The translations under genes were made by a program, and so were the position numbers. From assembly GCA_019915135.1 (NCBI GenBank), contig JAHLMK010000047.1:1-54354 (forward strand): 54,354 nt of DNA, written 5' to 3'. Below the pieces are notes generated by a model. The model was given only the letters and a program-made list of their open reading frames with translations. It had not been told where the DNA came from and ran no database searches. The stretch comes from Strobilurus pachycystidiatus (Eukaryota; Basidiomycota; Agaricomycetes; Agaricales; Physalacriaceae). This document shows, piece after piece, positions 18,945 to 29,569 of the stretch. Each line of letters starts with the position of its first letter. The stretch's first letter is position 1.

Positions 18945-21900
18945 GTTGACTCCAACAGCTGCACACACAAGGTTGTTACTCTCAACGCCGCCGCTCTTTC
19001 CACAACCCCTTCATCCCTCGTTCTCCCTCTTACGATTCCGGACCCCCGCACCAACCTTGCAAACGTTCGCCTTTCTGCCCTGGTCGACTCCGGGTCGTCC
19101 GACTGCTTTATCGACACTCGTTTTATTCTCAAACATCACATTCCCACCTCGGATACTGCACCTGTGGAGCTCCGACTCTTGAACGGTTCATTTGGCTCTA
19201 CTATCACTCAAACGGTTACTCTTACGGTTACCTTTCCCTCCGGAGATCCTCTGTCTGTGACCTTCTATGTCACTCCCCTTGATTCTACCTGCGACGTTGT
19301 GCTCGGATATAACTGGCTCCACCGTTATAACCCGTTGGTTAATTGGTCGGAGAACAGTGTTGCCTTCCGGCACACCGCTACGGGTGAACCATCTGCTTTG
19401 CAAAGCTTTTATCCAGTTGATGATGCACTTTCCATAGACTCATCAGCGTCAGCGGAAGATCCGCTCTCCGCCGCTGACTTTTCCTTCGGAGATCCGCCCA
19501 TACTTAGCGGTCGTCCGAAAACTCCCCCTCTTGCTCCTCCTCTTCGAAAATCTAGAAAAAAGCCATCTTTTCCCTTTGAACCAATCTACGAGTACCCTCC
19601 TGGCGATCATTTCATCATCTCTTCTTCACCCAAGGTCTCTGTTATATCCGCTGCTGCGTACCTCCGCGCTTGCAAAGAGCCTGGCTCTCACCAGTTCTCG
19701 ATGCGACCTGATCCTGGTGCCTCTTTACGGGACGCCAAGGTTCAACCAGCAGACGTTTCGGATATCCCTCCGGAGTACCGAGACTTCGCAGACGTCTTCA
19801 GCGACTCTCTTTCAGAAGTGCTTCCGGAACACCGTCCTTACGACCACAAGATCAATCTTGAGGACGGGGCTCCGCTCCCCAAGCTAGGTCCCATTTATTC
19901 TCTCTCTGAAGTGGAACTCAAAGCCCTTCGAGAGTTTATAGATGAAAACCTGGCGACTGGTTTCATCACTTCGTCGCAATCCTCCATCGGAGCCCCGGTT
20001 CTTTTTGTTCGCAAAAAGTCTGGGGATCTCCGACTCTGCGTGGACTTCCGAGGCCTTAACAAGATCACGAAGAAGGATCGCTATCCACTCCCTCTCATCA
20101 CGGACCTCCTTGACACCGCTCGTTCTGCCAAGATCTATACAAAGATGGACATCCGACACGCCTATCATCTTATTCGGATAGCCGAAGGCGATGAATGGAA
20201 GACCTCTTTCCGTACCCGTTATGGATCTTTCGAGTGGAGAGTTATGCCCGAGGGGCTGACCAATGCACCAGCTACGTTTCAACGTTTTGTTAACGACATC
20301 TTCTCTGATATGCTCGATGTATCAGTCGTCGTCTACCTTGACGATATCTTGGTTTACTCCGACAACATGGAGGACCACGTCAAGAACGTTCGAGAGGTGC
20401 TCAAGCGGCTCCGCGCTCATGGGCTTTTCCTCAAACTCTCCAAGTGCGAGTTTCACCAGGACACTGTCGAGTACCTTGGTTTCATCATGTCCCCGGAGGG
20501 CCTCCGGATGTCCGACGATAAAGTCAAAGCTATCGTCGACTGGCCGGAGCCCCGCAAAGTTAAGGACGTCCAGTCTTTTCTTGGTTTTGCCAACTTCTAC
20601 CGACGCTTCATAGAGGGTTACTCCGAAATCGCTAGGCCGCTCACTCGCCTTACGAAAAAGGACCTCAAATGGAGTTTCGGAGATCCGGAACGCTCTGCCT
20701 TCATTGCTCTCAAGGAGGCTTTCACTCGGGCGCCCGTTCTCGCTCATTGGCAACCTGGACGCCAACTTGTTGTTGAAACCGACGCCTCCGATTACGCCAT
20801 TGCGGCTGTCCTATCCATCATCGGTGACGATGATGACCTTCATCCCATTGCATTTCATTCTCGCAGTCTCACCCCTCCGGAGCTCAACTACGACGTTCAC
20901 GATAAGGAACTCCTTTCCATCTTCGACTCTTTTCAAGAGTGGCGTCACTATCTGGAGGGTCCGGCTTTTCCTGTTGACGTTGTAACAGACCACAAGAACC
21001 TGGAGTATTTCTCAACAACCAAGCTCCTCACTCGTCGCCAGGTTCGGTGGTCCGAGTACCTCTCCGCGTTCAACATGGTCATCCGTTTCCGGCCTGGTTC
21101 TAAAGGCGGGAAGCCGGACGCCCTCACTAGGCGTTGGGACGTATACGCGCGAGATGACAGTTCATATGCAGCGGTGAATCCGCACAACTTCAGGCCAGTC
21201 TTCACCCAGGAGCAGTTATCCTCCTCACTGCGCGCCACCTATTTAGAATACCCTGCCCTTCGGGCCTCCGTCATCATGGATCTGGAGTCTCTGCACTCCG
21301 ATATCAAGAACTCCTACGACGAGGATCCGGAAGTCCAAGCGGGACTAGCCCTTGCAGGTGATCCCTCTAATTCTCGATGGACCTCCGATGATGCAGGTCT
21401 ACTTAGGTTGGACGGCCGCATTTACGTTCCCAACTCCTCGGACCTCCGCTTGCGGGTCCTCCGTCTTCATCACGATCATATCCTTGCTGGCCACTTTGGT
21501 CAGAATCGCACCCTCGAGTTAATCCGGCGGGGTTACACTTGGCCCAAGATTCGTGAGTTTGTCCGCCACTACGTCAAGTCTTGTACTGTTTGTGGCAGGA
21601 ACAAACCCACGCGCCATCGTCCTTATGGTTTACTCAAACCATTGCCTGTACCCCTGCGCCCTTGGGACTCCATCTCTCTGGACTTTATTGAAGAACTTCC
21701 TTCTTCAAACGGGTTCACCGCGATTCTGGTCATCGTCGATCGGGCCTCCAAGCAGGCTATCTTCATTCCCACTCATGACACCATCACTTCGGAGCAGCTA
21801 GCTCATCTCTTCGTTATCCATGTCTTTTCCAAGCACGGAGTCCCATCGCATGTCACCTCTGACCGGGGCTCCGAATTCGTTGCTCATTTCACCCGCGCTC

Positions 21901-22574
21901 TCGCTCAGGCTCTCAATATGGAGCTCCACTTCACTTCGGGGCACCATCCTGAGGCGGATGGCCAAACCGAACGCGCCAACCAGACCTTGGAACAGTACCT
22001 TCGCATTTACTGTTCTTACCAGCAGGACAACTGGGATCAACTCTTGGCTCTTGCAGAGTTTGCGTACAACAACGCTCCCAACGCGTCTACTGGTATTTCC
22101 CCGTTCTTTGCCAACAAAGGATACCACCCTTCCATTACGGTGTATCCGGAACGGGATCTGGCCTCCGCTCGAGCACGCGATTTTGTGGTGAACTTGGACG
22201 AGTTGCATGCGATGCTTAGAGATGAGATTTCCCTCGCTCAATCCCGTTACAAGTTACAAGCTGACAAGAAACGGATAGCCGCTCCGGACTTCCGCATTGG
22301 TGATCGTGTCTACCTCCTGGCCAAGTACATCAACACTACTCGGCCAACCCGAAAATTCTCGGAAACCCACCTTGGTCCGTTCCCAATCATTGCTCAACCT
22401 AGTTCTAACGCCTTCACATTGCGGCTACCCGACTACCTTCGTCTTGTTCATCCGGTGTTCCACGTGTCCCAACTGGAACCCTTCGAAGAGAACACCATTC
22501 CCAATCGTTCGGAGTCCCCACCTCCTCCCGTCGAAGTTGAAGGAGAAATTCACTATGAAGTCTCTGAATACTAG
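18927..22574 (+). CDS. pol: Chromovirus Pol (protease, RT, RNase H, integrase)
   Basis: About 1215 residues. The first codon taken here is GTG in the -1 frame, with no close ATG, so expression should depend on recoding from gag. Domains in order: aspartic protease (LVDSGSSDCFID); RT (YTKMDIRHAYHLIRI, YLDDILVYSDN); RNase H (VVETDASDYAIAAVLS, KPDALTRR); integrase zinc finger HHDH...C-x2-C (SCTVCGRNK); integrase core (LDFIEELP, TSDRGSEF, HHPEADGQTERANQ); and a C-terminal region ending PVFHVSQLEPFEEN. The frame stops at TAG 22572-22574 (HYEVSEY), exactly where a chromodomain should begin. All key catalytic residues are present. Confidence 0.94.
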   Translation: MHDRSYVDSNSCTHKVVTLNAAALSTTPSSLVLPLTIPDPRTNLANVRLSALVDSGSSDCFIDTRFILKHHIPTSDTAPVELRLLNGSFGSTITQTVTLTVTFPSGDPLSVTFYVTPLDSTCDVVLGYNWLHRYNPLVNWSENSVAFRHTATGEPSALQSFYPVDDALSIDSSASAEDPLSAADFSFGDPPILSGRPKTPPLAPPLRKSRKKPSFPFEPIYEYPPGDHFIISSSPKVSVISAAAYLRACKEPGSHQFSMRPDPGASLRDAKVQPADVSDIPPEYRDFADVFSDSLSEVLPEHRPYDHKINLEDGAPLPKLGPIYSLSEVELKALREFIDENLATGFITSSQSSIGAPVLFVRKKSGDLRLCVDFRGLNKITKKDRYPLPLITDLLDTARSAKIYTKMDIRHAYHLIRIAEGDEWKTSFRTRYGSFEWRVMPEGLTNAPATFQRFVNDIFSDMLDVSVVVYLDDILVYSDNMEDHVKNVREVLKRLRAHGLFLKLSKCEFHQDTVEYLGFIMSPEGLRMSDDKVKAIVDWPEPRKVKDVQSFLGFANFYRRFIEGYSEIARPLTRLTKKDLKWSFGDPERSAFIALKEAFTRAPVLAHWQPGRQLVVETDASDYAIAAVLSIIGDDDDLHPIAFHSRSLTPPELNYDVHDKELLSIFDSFQEWRHYLEGPAFPVDVVTDHKNLEYFSTTKLLTRRQVRWSEYLSAFNMVIRFRPGSKGGKPDALTRRWDVYARDDSSYAAVNPHNFRPVFTQEQLSSSLRATYLEYPALRASVIMDLESLHSDIKNSYDEDPEVQAGLALAGDPSNSRWTSDDAGLLRLDGRIYVPNSSDLRLRVLRLHHDHILAGHFGQNRTLELIRRGYTWPKIREFVRHYVKSCTVCGRNKPTRHRPYGLLKPLPVPLRPWDSISLDFIEELPSSNGFTAILVIVDRASKQAIFIPTHDTITSEQLAHLFVIHVFSKHGVPSHVTSDRGSEFVAHFTRALAQALNMELHFTSGHHPEADGQTERANQTLEQYLRIYCSYQQDNWDQLLALAEFAYNNAPNASTGISPFFANKGYHPSITVYPERDLASARARDFVVNLDELHAMLRDEISLAQSRYKLQADKKRIAAPDFRIGDRVYLLAKYINTTRPTRKFSETHLGPFPIIAQPSSNAFTLRLPDYLRLVHPVFHVSQLEPFEENTIPNRSESPPPPVEVEGEIHYEVSEY

Positions 22575-22756
22575 ACGCCAAGCTGGATCGGAGATATCGG
22601 ACCCCCCTTCGCTACTATGTGCGGTGGTCCGGTTACGAGGGCACGGATGAGGAGTTCTCTTGGGTCGGCGCTGACGATATTGCTGCGGACGAGCTGGTTG
22701 CGGACTTCCACTCGCGTTACCCCAAGAAACCAAAACCCCAGGCTACTACCGCGTAG
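22570..22756 (+). pseudogene. Chromovirus chromodomain, out of frame with Pol
   Basis: In the neighbouring frame: ILDAKLDRRY, LRYYVRWSGYEG, FSWVGADDI, then FHSRYPKKPKP and TAG 22754-22756. Aromatic residues of the methyl-lysine cage type are present (Y, W, F). A one-base loss near 22568 (GAATAC where GAAATAC would keep the frame) separates it from integrase. Chromodomains guide chromovirus integration to heterochromatin. Confidence 0.8.
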
Positions 22757-22908
22757 TAAGCCCTTCCAAGGGAATTTTCTTACTATCTCAGTTTTCCTTG
22801 CCTCACTCTGTTTTGCGGTGCTCCGCCGATTCGGCGGTCCACTTAGATTTCCATCTTGCTTTCACACCAAGAAAAATCAAGAAAAAGAAAAACATATCAT
22901 TTTCCTAT

Positions 22909-23968
22909 CTACTCCCCCTCTGCTTCCTCTTCATCCTCCTCTTGCTCCTCTTCCTCTTCATCTCCCTCCTCTTTCCCAGATGGACCTCCACTCGAGCCCT
23001 CTTCCCGCGCCCTTGCCTTCGCAATCTCCTCCGCGAATACGGTGCGGAGCTCCGTGCCCATATCCTTCGCCACCTCGGACACCATCTTGCTGATTCGCCT
23101 CATACGGGAGGCTTCACGAGAGTCCAGCTCGTGGACGTCCATGTGGCGGGCCGGGAGTCCACACGCCCGTTTCGTCTTGATGCATTCGTCGCACGATTTG
23201 GCCGGAGGCCCACCCCAGACGCAGGGCTCCTTGTCGTGGCTAATGCATAATTTGCATCCTGCAGATCCCCGGTGAGCCATCGCCATGTCAAGATAAAATA
23301 AAACACTCACGGTGATCTCCAAACCGATGCGTGGACCCGGTGCGGGCCTCCACCGCCTTCGCCTTGCCCTTCCCCTTGGCCTTCTTCTTGGCGGGCCCCC
23401 GCTCCTCCTCGTCGCTGTCCTCCACTCTCGCCCTCCTCCGCGTCGACGGACTCCCCGCTTTCTCCCTGCCCACCTCGCTCCTCGCTGTGTCCCACGAGCG
23501 GAGGACCGACCACCACTCCTCGTGTTCCTCCCAGAAAGCGGCAAGGTCGTCCTGGTATTTGGAGAACTCCAGGGCCCTCCGCGGGTGGTCCTCCGCCCTC
23601 CTCTCGAATTCTGCCAACTCCGCAGACCTCTCCTCGTCCGCGGCCTCCCGCAGCGTCTCGCATTCCTCCTCCCAATCTAGTCGGGCACGCTCCGCGGCCC
23701 TCCGCGCCCTTTTGTCGGCGTCTTCTGCTGCTTGCGCAGGCTCGGGCGGGAGTCCGACGTTTGGTGTGGCGGGGCAAATGGGCGGAGCCCCGGGATCGAA
23801 GATGGGGTCGGGCATGCGAGGGGGCGGCCCACGTTCCGGATCCTCCGACAGGTACTGGAGGACTATGTTGCGGAGCTCCGGGTGCTCCGCGGGGGCGAAA
23901 TACGCAATATCGTCGATGGTGATCCATGCCGACGAGTCCGGGATTTGGGGGAGCGATGGGGGCGCCAT
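22909..23968 (-). CDS. Delta: antisense Zn2Cys6-like cargo protein inside the chromovirus
   Basis: Exon 1 is 23968-23311 from MAPPSLPQIPDSSAW; exon 2 is 23258-22909; the intron of 52 nt (GTGAGTG...CTGCAG) joins in frame. The junction gives a cluster C-x2-C-x7-C-x9-C-x2-C-x6-C (CKLCISHDKEPC; CDECIKTKRAC), close to the GAL4-type Zn2Cys6 pattern. Before it are a Glu/Arg-rich helical stretch (RAERARLDWEEECETLREAA) and a basic NLS-like run (AKKKAKGKGKAKA); after it an acidic tail. A TATAAAG box lies on the minus strand near 24002-24008, about 35 bp upstream. It is antisense to gag-pol, so its intron is not removed from genomic RNA. Probable nuclear DNA- or chromatin-binding protein; targets unknown. 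Confidence 0.82.
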
Positions 23969-24230
23969 TTTTTGAATTTTTCTCAGAGTTGAGTCTCTGC
24001 CTTTATACATGCGAGCATCCGCTACTCTGTCATCAGGATTTGTGGACCTGCGCTTCTGCGCAGCCGGTTCTCCCCGATCTTGAGGGGACATCCGCAGATT
24101 TGTCGTCAAATAGGCTTTCCGATTTTTTCCGCTGACTCATGCGGACCCGAACGGTGACTCATGCGGACCTGCACGGTGAGGGATTTTGGCCCCGGTGGTT
24201 GACCTTAGGGTTCTGGAGGCCAGAACCTTG

Positions 24231-24242
24231 AAGGGGGGATAC
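24231..24242 (+). other. Chromovirus polypurine tract
   Basis: AAGGGGGGA ends 3 nt before the 3' LTR at 24243. This is the plus-strand primer site for reverse transcription. Confidence 0.8.
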
Positions 24243-25056
24243 TGTCATATCCATGCGTCATGACACAGGATCGGACCGGATTTCCGACTTACTCAGCCAG
24301 TCACGCGTCTCCTCGTGACCCCCTTAATCATCCATCCTCGCCAAGGCTTGCCAAGTCCAGCCGGGCCGCCCGGACCTCCGCACGTGATCCTTTACTCAGC
24401 ATCGCTACCGCCAAACTTGCCATACCCTTGACCCAGACCATGCTGTCCTTTGCCCAATACATGTGGACCTCCGCTTGTTATCTTACTTATCTCCTTATGC
24501 ATCTACCTACTCAGTCCAGTATTTAAGCGCTTGTACTTTACCTATGTTTCCTCAGTTCGAATATCAACTTAGACGCTCCAGTCTAGTCTTCATCTCTTCT
24601 TCTTGTCTGAACTCAACTTGCGGAACTCCGCTCGTTGGCTAAGACTTACATTCTCCAACTCGCGTTGTCCTTACGGACCTCCGAGCTCATCTCTTGTCTC
24701 CTTCCTCCGGGTTTGCTCTTCCTTGGCGGACCCCCGGATTCAAGGCTCGACTCAAGGGACCAACCTGCTGAACGCAGGCAGCCCTGGTTCCGGACCACCG
24801 ACAATCCTCAAGACCGGGCCCCCTGCAACTCTCACCACAACCGAGGGATAGCCGGACTACCGCTTGACGGGGATCCATAGGGTTGCAGGTGTGGAAACAC
24901 GTGCCAATACAGAATAGGTAAACCTTTTACCTTTTCTTTCTTTTAAACACTTCTACGCTTATTCTTTCACAGGCTCGGAGCACCGCTTGTGCTGTGCTTA
25001 CCGAGAAATCCGGTTTCGGACATCCGCTTGACTTGGTCTGGGGCACGGTCTTAACA
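24243..25056 (+). repeat. Chromovirus 3' LTR
   Basis: 814 bp, apparently identical to 16360-17173, followed by the TSD copy AAGAC (25057-25061). Confidence 0.95.
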
Positions 25057-26623
25057 AAGACGCCCATCGAGACTCATCCAAGTTGGCGCCTTTGGCTCAC
25101 GGTCCCAGACGAGCAGGCACGGACCGTAGATCCCCCGACTCAGGGAACATTGGTCGCAGCTGGTCTTGTTCCCGCGGTCGCTCGAGCGCATCCGGTTGAA
25201 TGTGCATACGACGCTACGCTGCTCACAGGCGAGACAGTGCGCGTCGTCGTCGTACAGGGGAACGCGCCTGGTCATCTTGCTGGAGGCTTCCGTCGTTCCT
25301 TCTTCGGCCTCGGTTTCTCCTTCGGCGTCCTCCTCGACCTCCGAAGGTTCCTTGTCTCGTGGTTCGACCTTGGCGATGACTTTGGGCCTGATTCGGGTGT
25401 TAGGAGGGTATAACGGCGCCACGAATCGTTTAACCACGTACTTGTAAACTGTCTTGGGCCCAAGCCCTTTCTTCGCCATGTGTCGTTTGGCGGCGGGGAC
25501 TTCCACTGCCTTCATGGTTTTGGCTGGTGAGTGGGGCTTTGGTTGGGGACGGGGCCGCGTGGCTACAGGTGTGGGGGATTTCGTTGCCAGCTCGTCTTCT
25601 TCCTGGTCACTGCCTTCCTCGGCGGCCAAATCCTGCATCGTTCGCAGCGGCGTTCCCACACGTTCCCCGTCTTCGCCCTGATCGCCCTCCTTCTCGTCGC
25701 GTCCTGCGGCTTCCGGCGCGGCTTCTTCTTTCGTGAAAAGCTGAAGCTGGCTGAGCGTCGCCACTTCTTCAATCAGAAGGTCCAGGATGTGGCGGAAGGA
25801 GAAATAGACGGGCTGGGAGGTGCGGGCGTCCTTGAGTGCCGGGATCAGTCGACCCCAGAATTCCTCCGCTACCTCCGTTCGTGGTACGAAGGACCAGAGC
25901 TGCTCGGGCACGAGAAATACGACTTGCGCGTCGTCTTCCTCGAGTTCGAGGGCTATGTCTGGCCGAGCGCGGGGGTTACCTAGAAAGCGAGGCGCCGGCG
26001 GTTCGTTATTCTTTGGACCGAGTTCCACTTGATCGAGGGCCCGAGTGAGGGCGGTTTCGACGCGTTCCAGAGGTGAGTCGATGGCGGCGTCTAGCGTCTC
26101 GAGCACATCCTGAAATTCCGTCCAGAAGACGGCATCGGCACGGTAGGTCTTGTAGCCATGTCCCTCCAGAATTTTTCTGGTACGCTCCGGCGTCGCCGAC
26201 AGCTCCTGTGCTAACGCCAGGTCTATACCCGCTGCTCGCAATCCGACTGGTACGCGGTTGTTCAGGAGGAACCCGCTATAGTCGAACAACGGCCTTGCAT
26301 CAGGTAGTTCCTCGGGACGCGCGTCTACCTGTTTTGACTCGTTTTTAGCCGTTCTTTTTCTTTTTCCCTGTCACGTCTGGCTTACCTTGACAGCCTTTTC
26401 GACGCGCTCTTCCTCTGGGGAGGCCTCCTTTTCGTTCGCAGGGGTAGGCGACTTCTCCTTTAGGTAAGTTAGTTCGCCTCCCTGCTGTGCCTTGTTGGTG
26501 GAGACGCACTTTGTTCTCCGGGGCGACCTCTGGTGTTGGCGACGACATGGTGGGTGCGGTTGAAGGTGCGTGGACTTGCCCAGGCTTCTTTTCTTCGCTT
26601 CGTGCATCACCTTCGTTGCTCAT
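25057..26623 (-). pseudogene. Gamma gene of the OUTER element, 5' part with Zn2Cys6-like cluster
   Basis: The start is probably the ATG at 26623 (MSNEGDARSEEK). A frame change or mutation near 26510 leads to LTYLKEKSPTPANEKEAS. An intron (GTAAGCC...AAAACAG, about 26394-26336) is followed by VDARPEELPDARPLFDYSGF, the domain with DAVFWTEFQDVL, RARPDIALELEEDDAQVVFL and FSFRHILDLLIEEVATLSQL, then an acidic linker. The cluster is CLACEQRSVVC-x15-CDQC-x9-C near 25200. It continues at 16359 across the chromovirus. The domain DVFFWTSLQQ of INNER gamma2 aligns with DAVFWTEFQD. The gene is in the same sense as gag-pol. Likely a DNA-binding protein; the role in the element is not known. Confidence 0.8.
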
Positions 26624-27030
26624 CACCTTTAAGCTTTCTCGTTCGTAGCCGGGCACAGCCCTGCCCGAGTCGTGCGTCATAGTCTCAAGGGGCTATGACC
26701 CTTTTTCTTTCCATTTCCTCGTTACGAAGGTCTCATGTACCGTATTTAGAGCCCAAAATTTCATTTTTATTTCGAAATTATAGTCTTTTAGAATAAATGG
26801 GACCATTGTCCCTCTATTCCCTTCTTACTTTTTCTGATGACGTCCCCGTCATCCTGCCAGAGCACTTGCTAGATTTCGGACACCACTGGCTCAACGGCTG
26901 AGCGCCTTGCCTCGGACTTGGTTTCAAACCCGAGCGCCGGTTCGAGTACCTCTGCTGCCAGTCTTGCATCCTTAACTGTCATTTGCATCCAAATCTTTTT
27001 GGTACGGCCTCTTCGTTACTACTTTTTGAT
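26624..27030. other. Non-coding spacer downstream of OUTER pol
   Basis: Lies between the end of pol (27031) and the gamma start. It holds a hairpin (26836-26853) beside a pyrimidine run and a weak tRNA-like stretch near 26874-26950, matching the INNER arrangement at 40455-41121. Confidence 0.6.
26836..26853 (-). other. Internal hairpin of the OUTER element
   Basis: GATGACG-TCCC-CGTCATC: a perfect 7 bp stem with tetraloop TCCC (GGGA in element sense). The loop equals that of the hairpin at 12123-12138, while the stem differs. Confidence 0.75.
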
Positions 27031-29569
27031 CTAAGTAGTTTTCGCAATCATATCCAACGCTTTTCCGACTCCGCGACTGATACGCCTAAGCCTAGAGAAG
27101 AATGTTTCTCCTAAAGCAATAGGGTCCCTTCTGGCTACGAAGGGGATTACTCGAAATTGAGCTATCTTATCCCTCCAGATGGTGCCATCCAGCTCACATA
27201 CCACATAATTCCCTGCGGATGTCCTGGAAACCACCGCAAAAGGTCCCATAAAGCGTTCTTTAAACTTGGCGTTCATTTCGGCTTCAATCCGGGTGTTTCG
27301 TACTAACACTAATTCACCTGTTTTGAATACATAACACGGAATGCTGTTGTTGAATTCCTCCATGAACTTCTCCGCTGCCTTCTGCTTGTTCAGAAGGACT
27401 TTAGACTTTAACCTTGCCGTATCGCCTTTGTGTTTTATTAACTGCCTTGCTCGGAGTGCAACCAAATCCGAGTGCGATACAAGGTGATCTGGCATGTCCA
27501 CCAGCCAAGTAATCTCCACCAGGTCCATAGGCATTATAGGTTCACAGCCCGTTACAGCATGGAAGGGAGAAGTTCCTATACTCCTTTTGATAGTGATTCG
27601 TTCTGCCCATAGGACTTCGTGTAGATACTCCGGCCAATGTTCCGGATTTCCTTTACACACTTTAAAGAGTGACTGGCGAATATCCCAATGTCCTCTTTCG
27701 ACTTTACCATTTGCCTGTTTGTTATAGGCGGTAATCAGGATACCCGTGATGCCATATTTCTCCTCTATGTGTCTAAGGGCTTTCTTGATAGCTGGGCCAT
27801 TGTCCGTTACAATCTCCTTGATGCAGCCCCAGCGGCAGAGAATGTCCTCAAAGATCCATTCTCCTAGTGTTTCCGCTGTCTCATCTCGGAGAGCTTTGGC
27901 TTCTGGCCAACCTGTCAGACCACACCTTGCCACGGTAACCGCGTTGAACCCAGCCCACTTGGATGGTTGTTTCTTTTTGGCTGAATGTTCCCCGGCCTTG
28001 GGCATTCGGAAGGTGTCTATGTAGGCCCTCTCGAATATCCCAGGTGTAGAGGTGATGGTTGGCGCTATCTTTATGTTTCGTTTCTGTCTCTTTTGACATA
28101 TAAGGCAAGATCGCACATACCACCGTATGTCTACCTCCATCCCTGGCCACCAGAACCGTTTGGTAAGTAGCTGAAGCACCGAGTACTGACCTTTATGACC
28201 AGCTCTGTCATGCATAGCTTTACAAATCGGAATCCTTTCCTTCGGGAGGAGTACCCGGCGGAGATTTCCATCTAAGTGAGATCTATATAGTTTCTCGTGT
28301 CTCATTGAAAAGTCCTGACTCCATTTTTCGAAGTCCTCATCCTCCTGGACTTTACTCCCGACCAAGTGTGGCTGGAGATCCGGCAACCTATTTTCCCAAA
28401 GGCGTTCTCGCTTGCTTTTTACTAAGCTAGGGAACTCCTCGATCTCCATCCACTCCTCAATGTCCTTGATACCAGTTAACGCGGAGGTCCTGATCGCCTT
28501 AGATACTTTCATATGCTTTGGCAAGGGACTTCTAGCTATTTCCTGACTGTAGCCTCCCCTAGTATCGATATCATATCTGAATGTCTCAAACTCCAGGGGT
28601 TTGTCTTCGGTCGGAAGGTCCTCAGGTTCTTGATATTCAAAGCTATTGATTCGATCGTCCTCATCCCCTTGAGCGGGTCTGGGTATTACTTCGTCGTTCT
28701 CCGAAGCAGGACAGCGGCTAAGACCGTCTGGACCATGGACTTTTCCTGGTACGTGTATAAGCTTGAAATGGTACATCAAAATCTCCTCTGCCCATCTTTG
28801 TAGGTTGGCATTGGCTAGGGAGTCAATATTCGACAGCATCCCTTTGATGTACTTAGCATCTGTTTCAATCTCTAGTTTTCTACAACCTAGGAGATAGTAC
28901 TTACACGCGGACAATGCCCGGAACAGACCAAACAATTCCCTCTTTGCTTGGGAGTACCTGGCTTCTCGGTCGTTGAGTGTTAAAGACATGAACTTGGCAT
29001 AGTATCTTTTCTTCGGGTCATCCGGATCTACTTGGGATAGGTAATATCCTACCGCTTGGTAAGAAGTATCTACCGACAAGGTGATCGGAGTGGACCATTC
29101 GTAATTCAAGGGTTTTAGCATCGGACAAGTCCTAACTGCTTCCTTGAGGAGGTCCATACTAGCTTGTTCAATATCCGTCCATTGAAACTTCGTTATGTCC
29201 TTAGTCAACCGGGTAAGAGGTAAGGCTTTCTTCGAGTAGTCTTTCACGAAGGCCCTGAAGATCCCCGCGGTCCCTAGGAAAGCTCTGACTTCGGTCAGTG
29301 CCTTGCAAGGTGGCCAATCAGAAATCACCTTGACTCTTTCTTCTGCCGGTTTCCTTCCTTCATAAGTGCAGACATGTCCTACGACTACTATTTCTTCCGC
29401 ACATATGATGGCTTTATGTCCAGAAAAAGTGCCTCCGGCATATTTCATTCGTTGTATAATACGATTCATATTTAGAAGGTGTTCCCAGACAAAGCGCCTA
29501 ACTTCTGGATGCCCCGGAAGCGTTTCATAACTTCCATCCGGCTGTACATATCTAGTGGCTGGACCACGG
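27031..29569 (-). pseudogene. pol: OUTER Pol, 3' part: end of RT, RNase H, integrase
   Basis: An open frame of 812 codons from 29469, extending in frame to the INNER junction at 29569 (RGPATRYVQPDGSYETL). It has the RT thumb region (MNRIIQRMKYAGGTFSGHKA; VISDWPPCKALTEVRAFLGT), RNase H (LSVDTSYQAVGYYLSQ; ADANLQRWAEEIL-type VHGPDGLSRC), integrase zinc finger (CLICQKRQK after HDRAGHKGQYSVLQL) and core (YIDTFRMPKAG, VTDNGPAIKKA, NGKVERGHWDIRQSLF), and a C-terminal SH3-like part (VLVRNTRIEAEMNAKFKERF). The catalytic integrase residues look intact, yet the gene is cut by the INNER insertion. About three quarters of residues appear shared with INNER Pol by eye. Confidence 0.9.

Larger units (their letters stand above)
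16360..25056 (+). mobile_element. Chromovirus (Ty3/Gypsy LTR retrotransposon, 8.7 kb) with antisense cargo gene
   Basis: Two 814 bp LTRs (TGTCAT...TTAACA) are flanked by the 5 bp duplication AAGAC (16355-16359 and 25057-25061). Internal order: self-priming PBS, gag, hairpin, pol, frameshifted chromodomain, delta gene on the opposite strand, PPT, 3' LTR. The LTRs look identical throughout the parts I compared, so the insertion is very recent. Confidence 0.95.

Noticed and set aside
23307..23927. Second minus-strand frame overlapping delta exon 1
   Set aside because: GC-rich shadow frame; delta's own frame has the start, splice junction and Cys cluster.
26874..26950. tRNA-like stretch (CTCAACGGCTGAG arm, GGTTCGAGTACC) downstream of OUTER pol
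   Set aside because: No acceptor stem pairs and the T stem is broken. I mention it only as a possible relic of the INNER tRNA-like trio.
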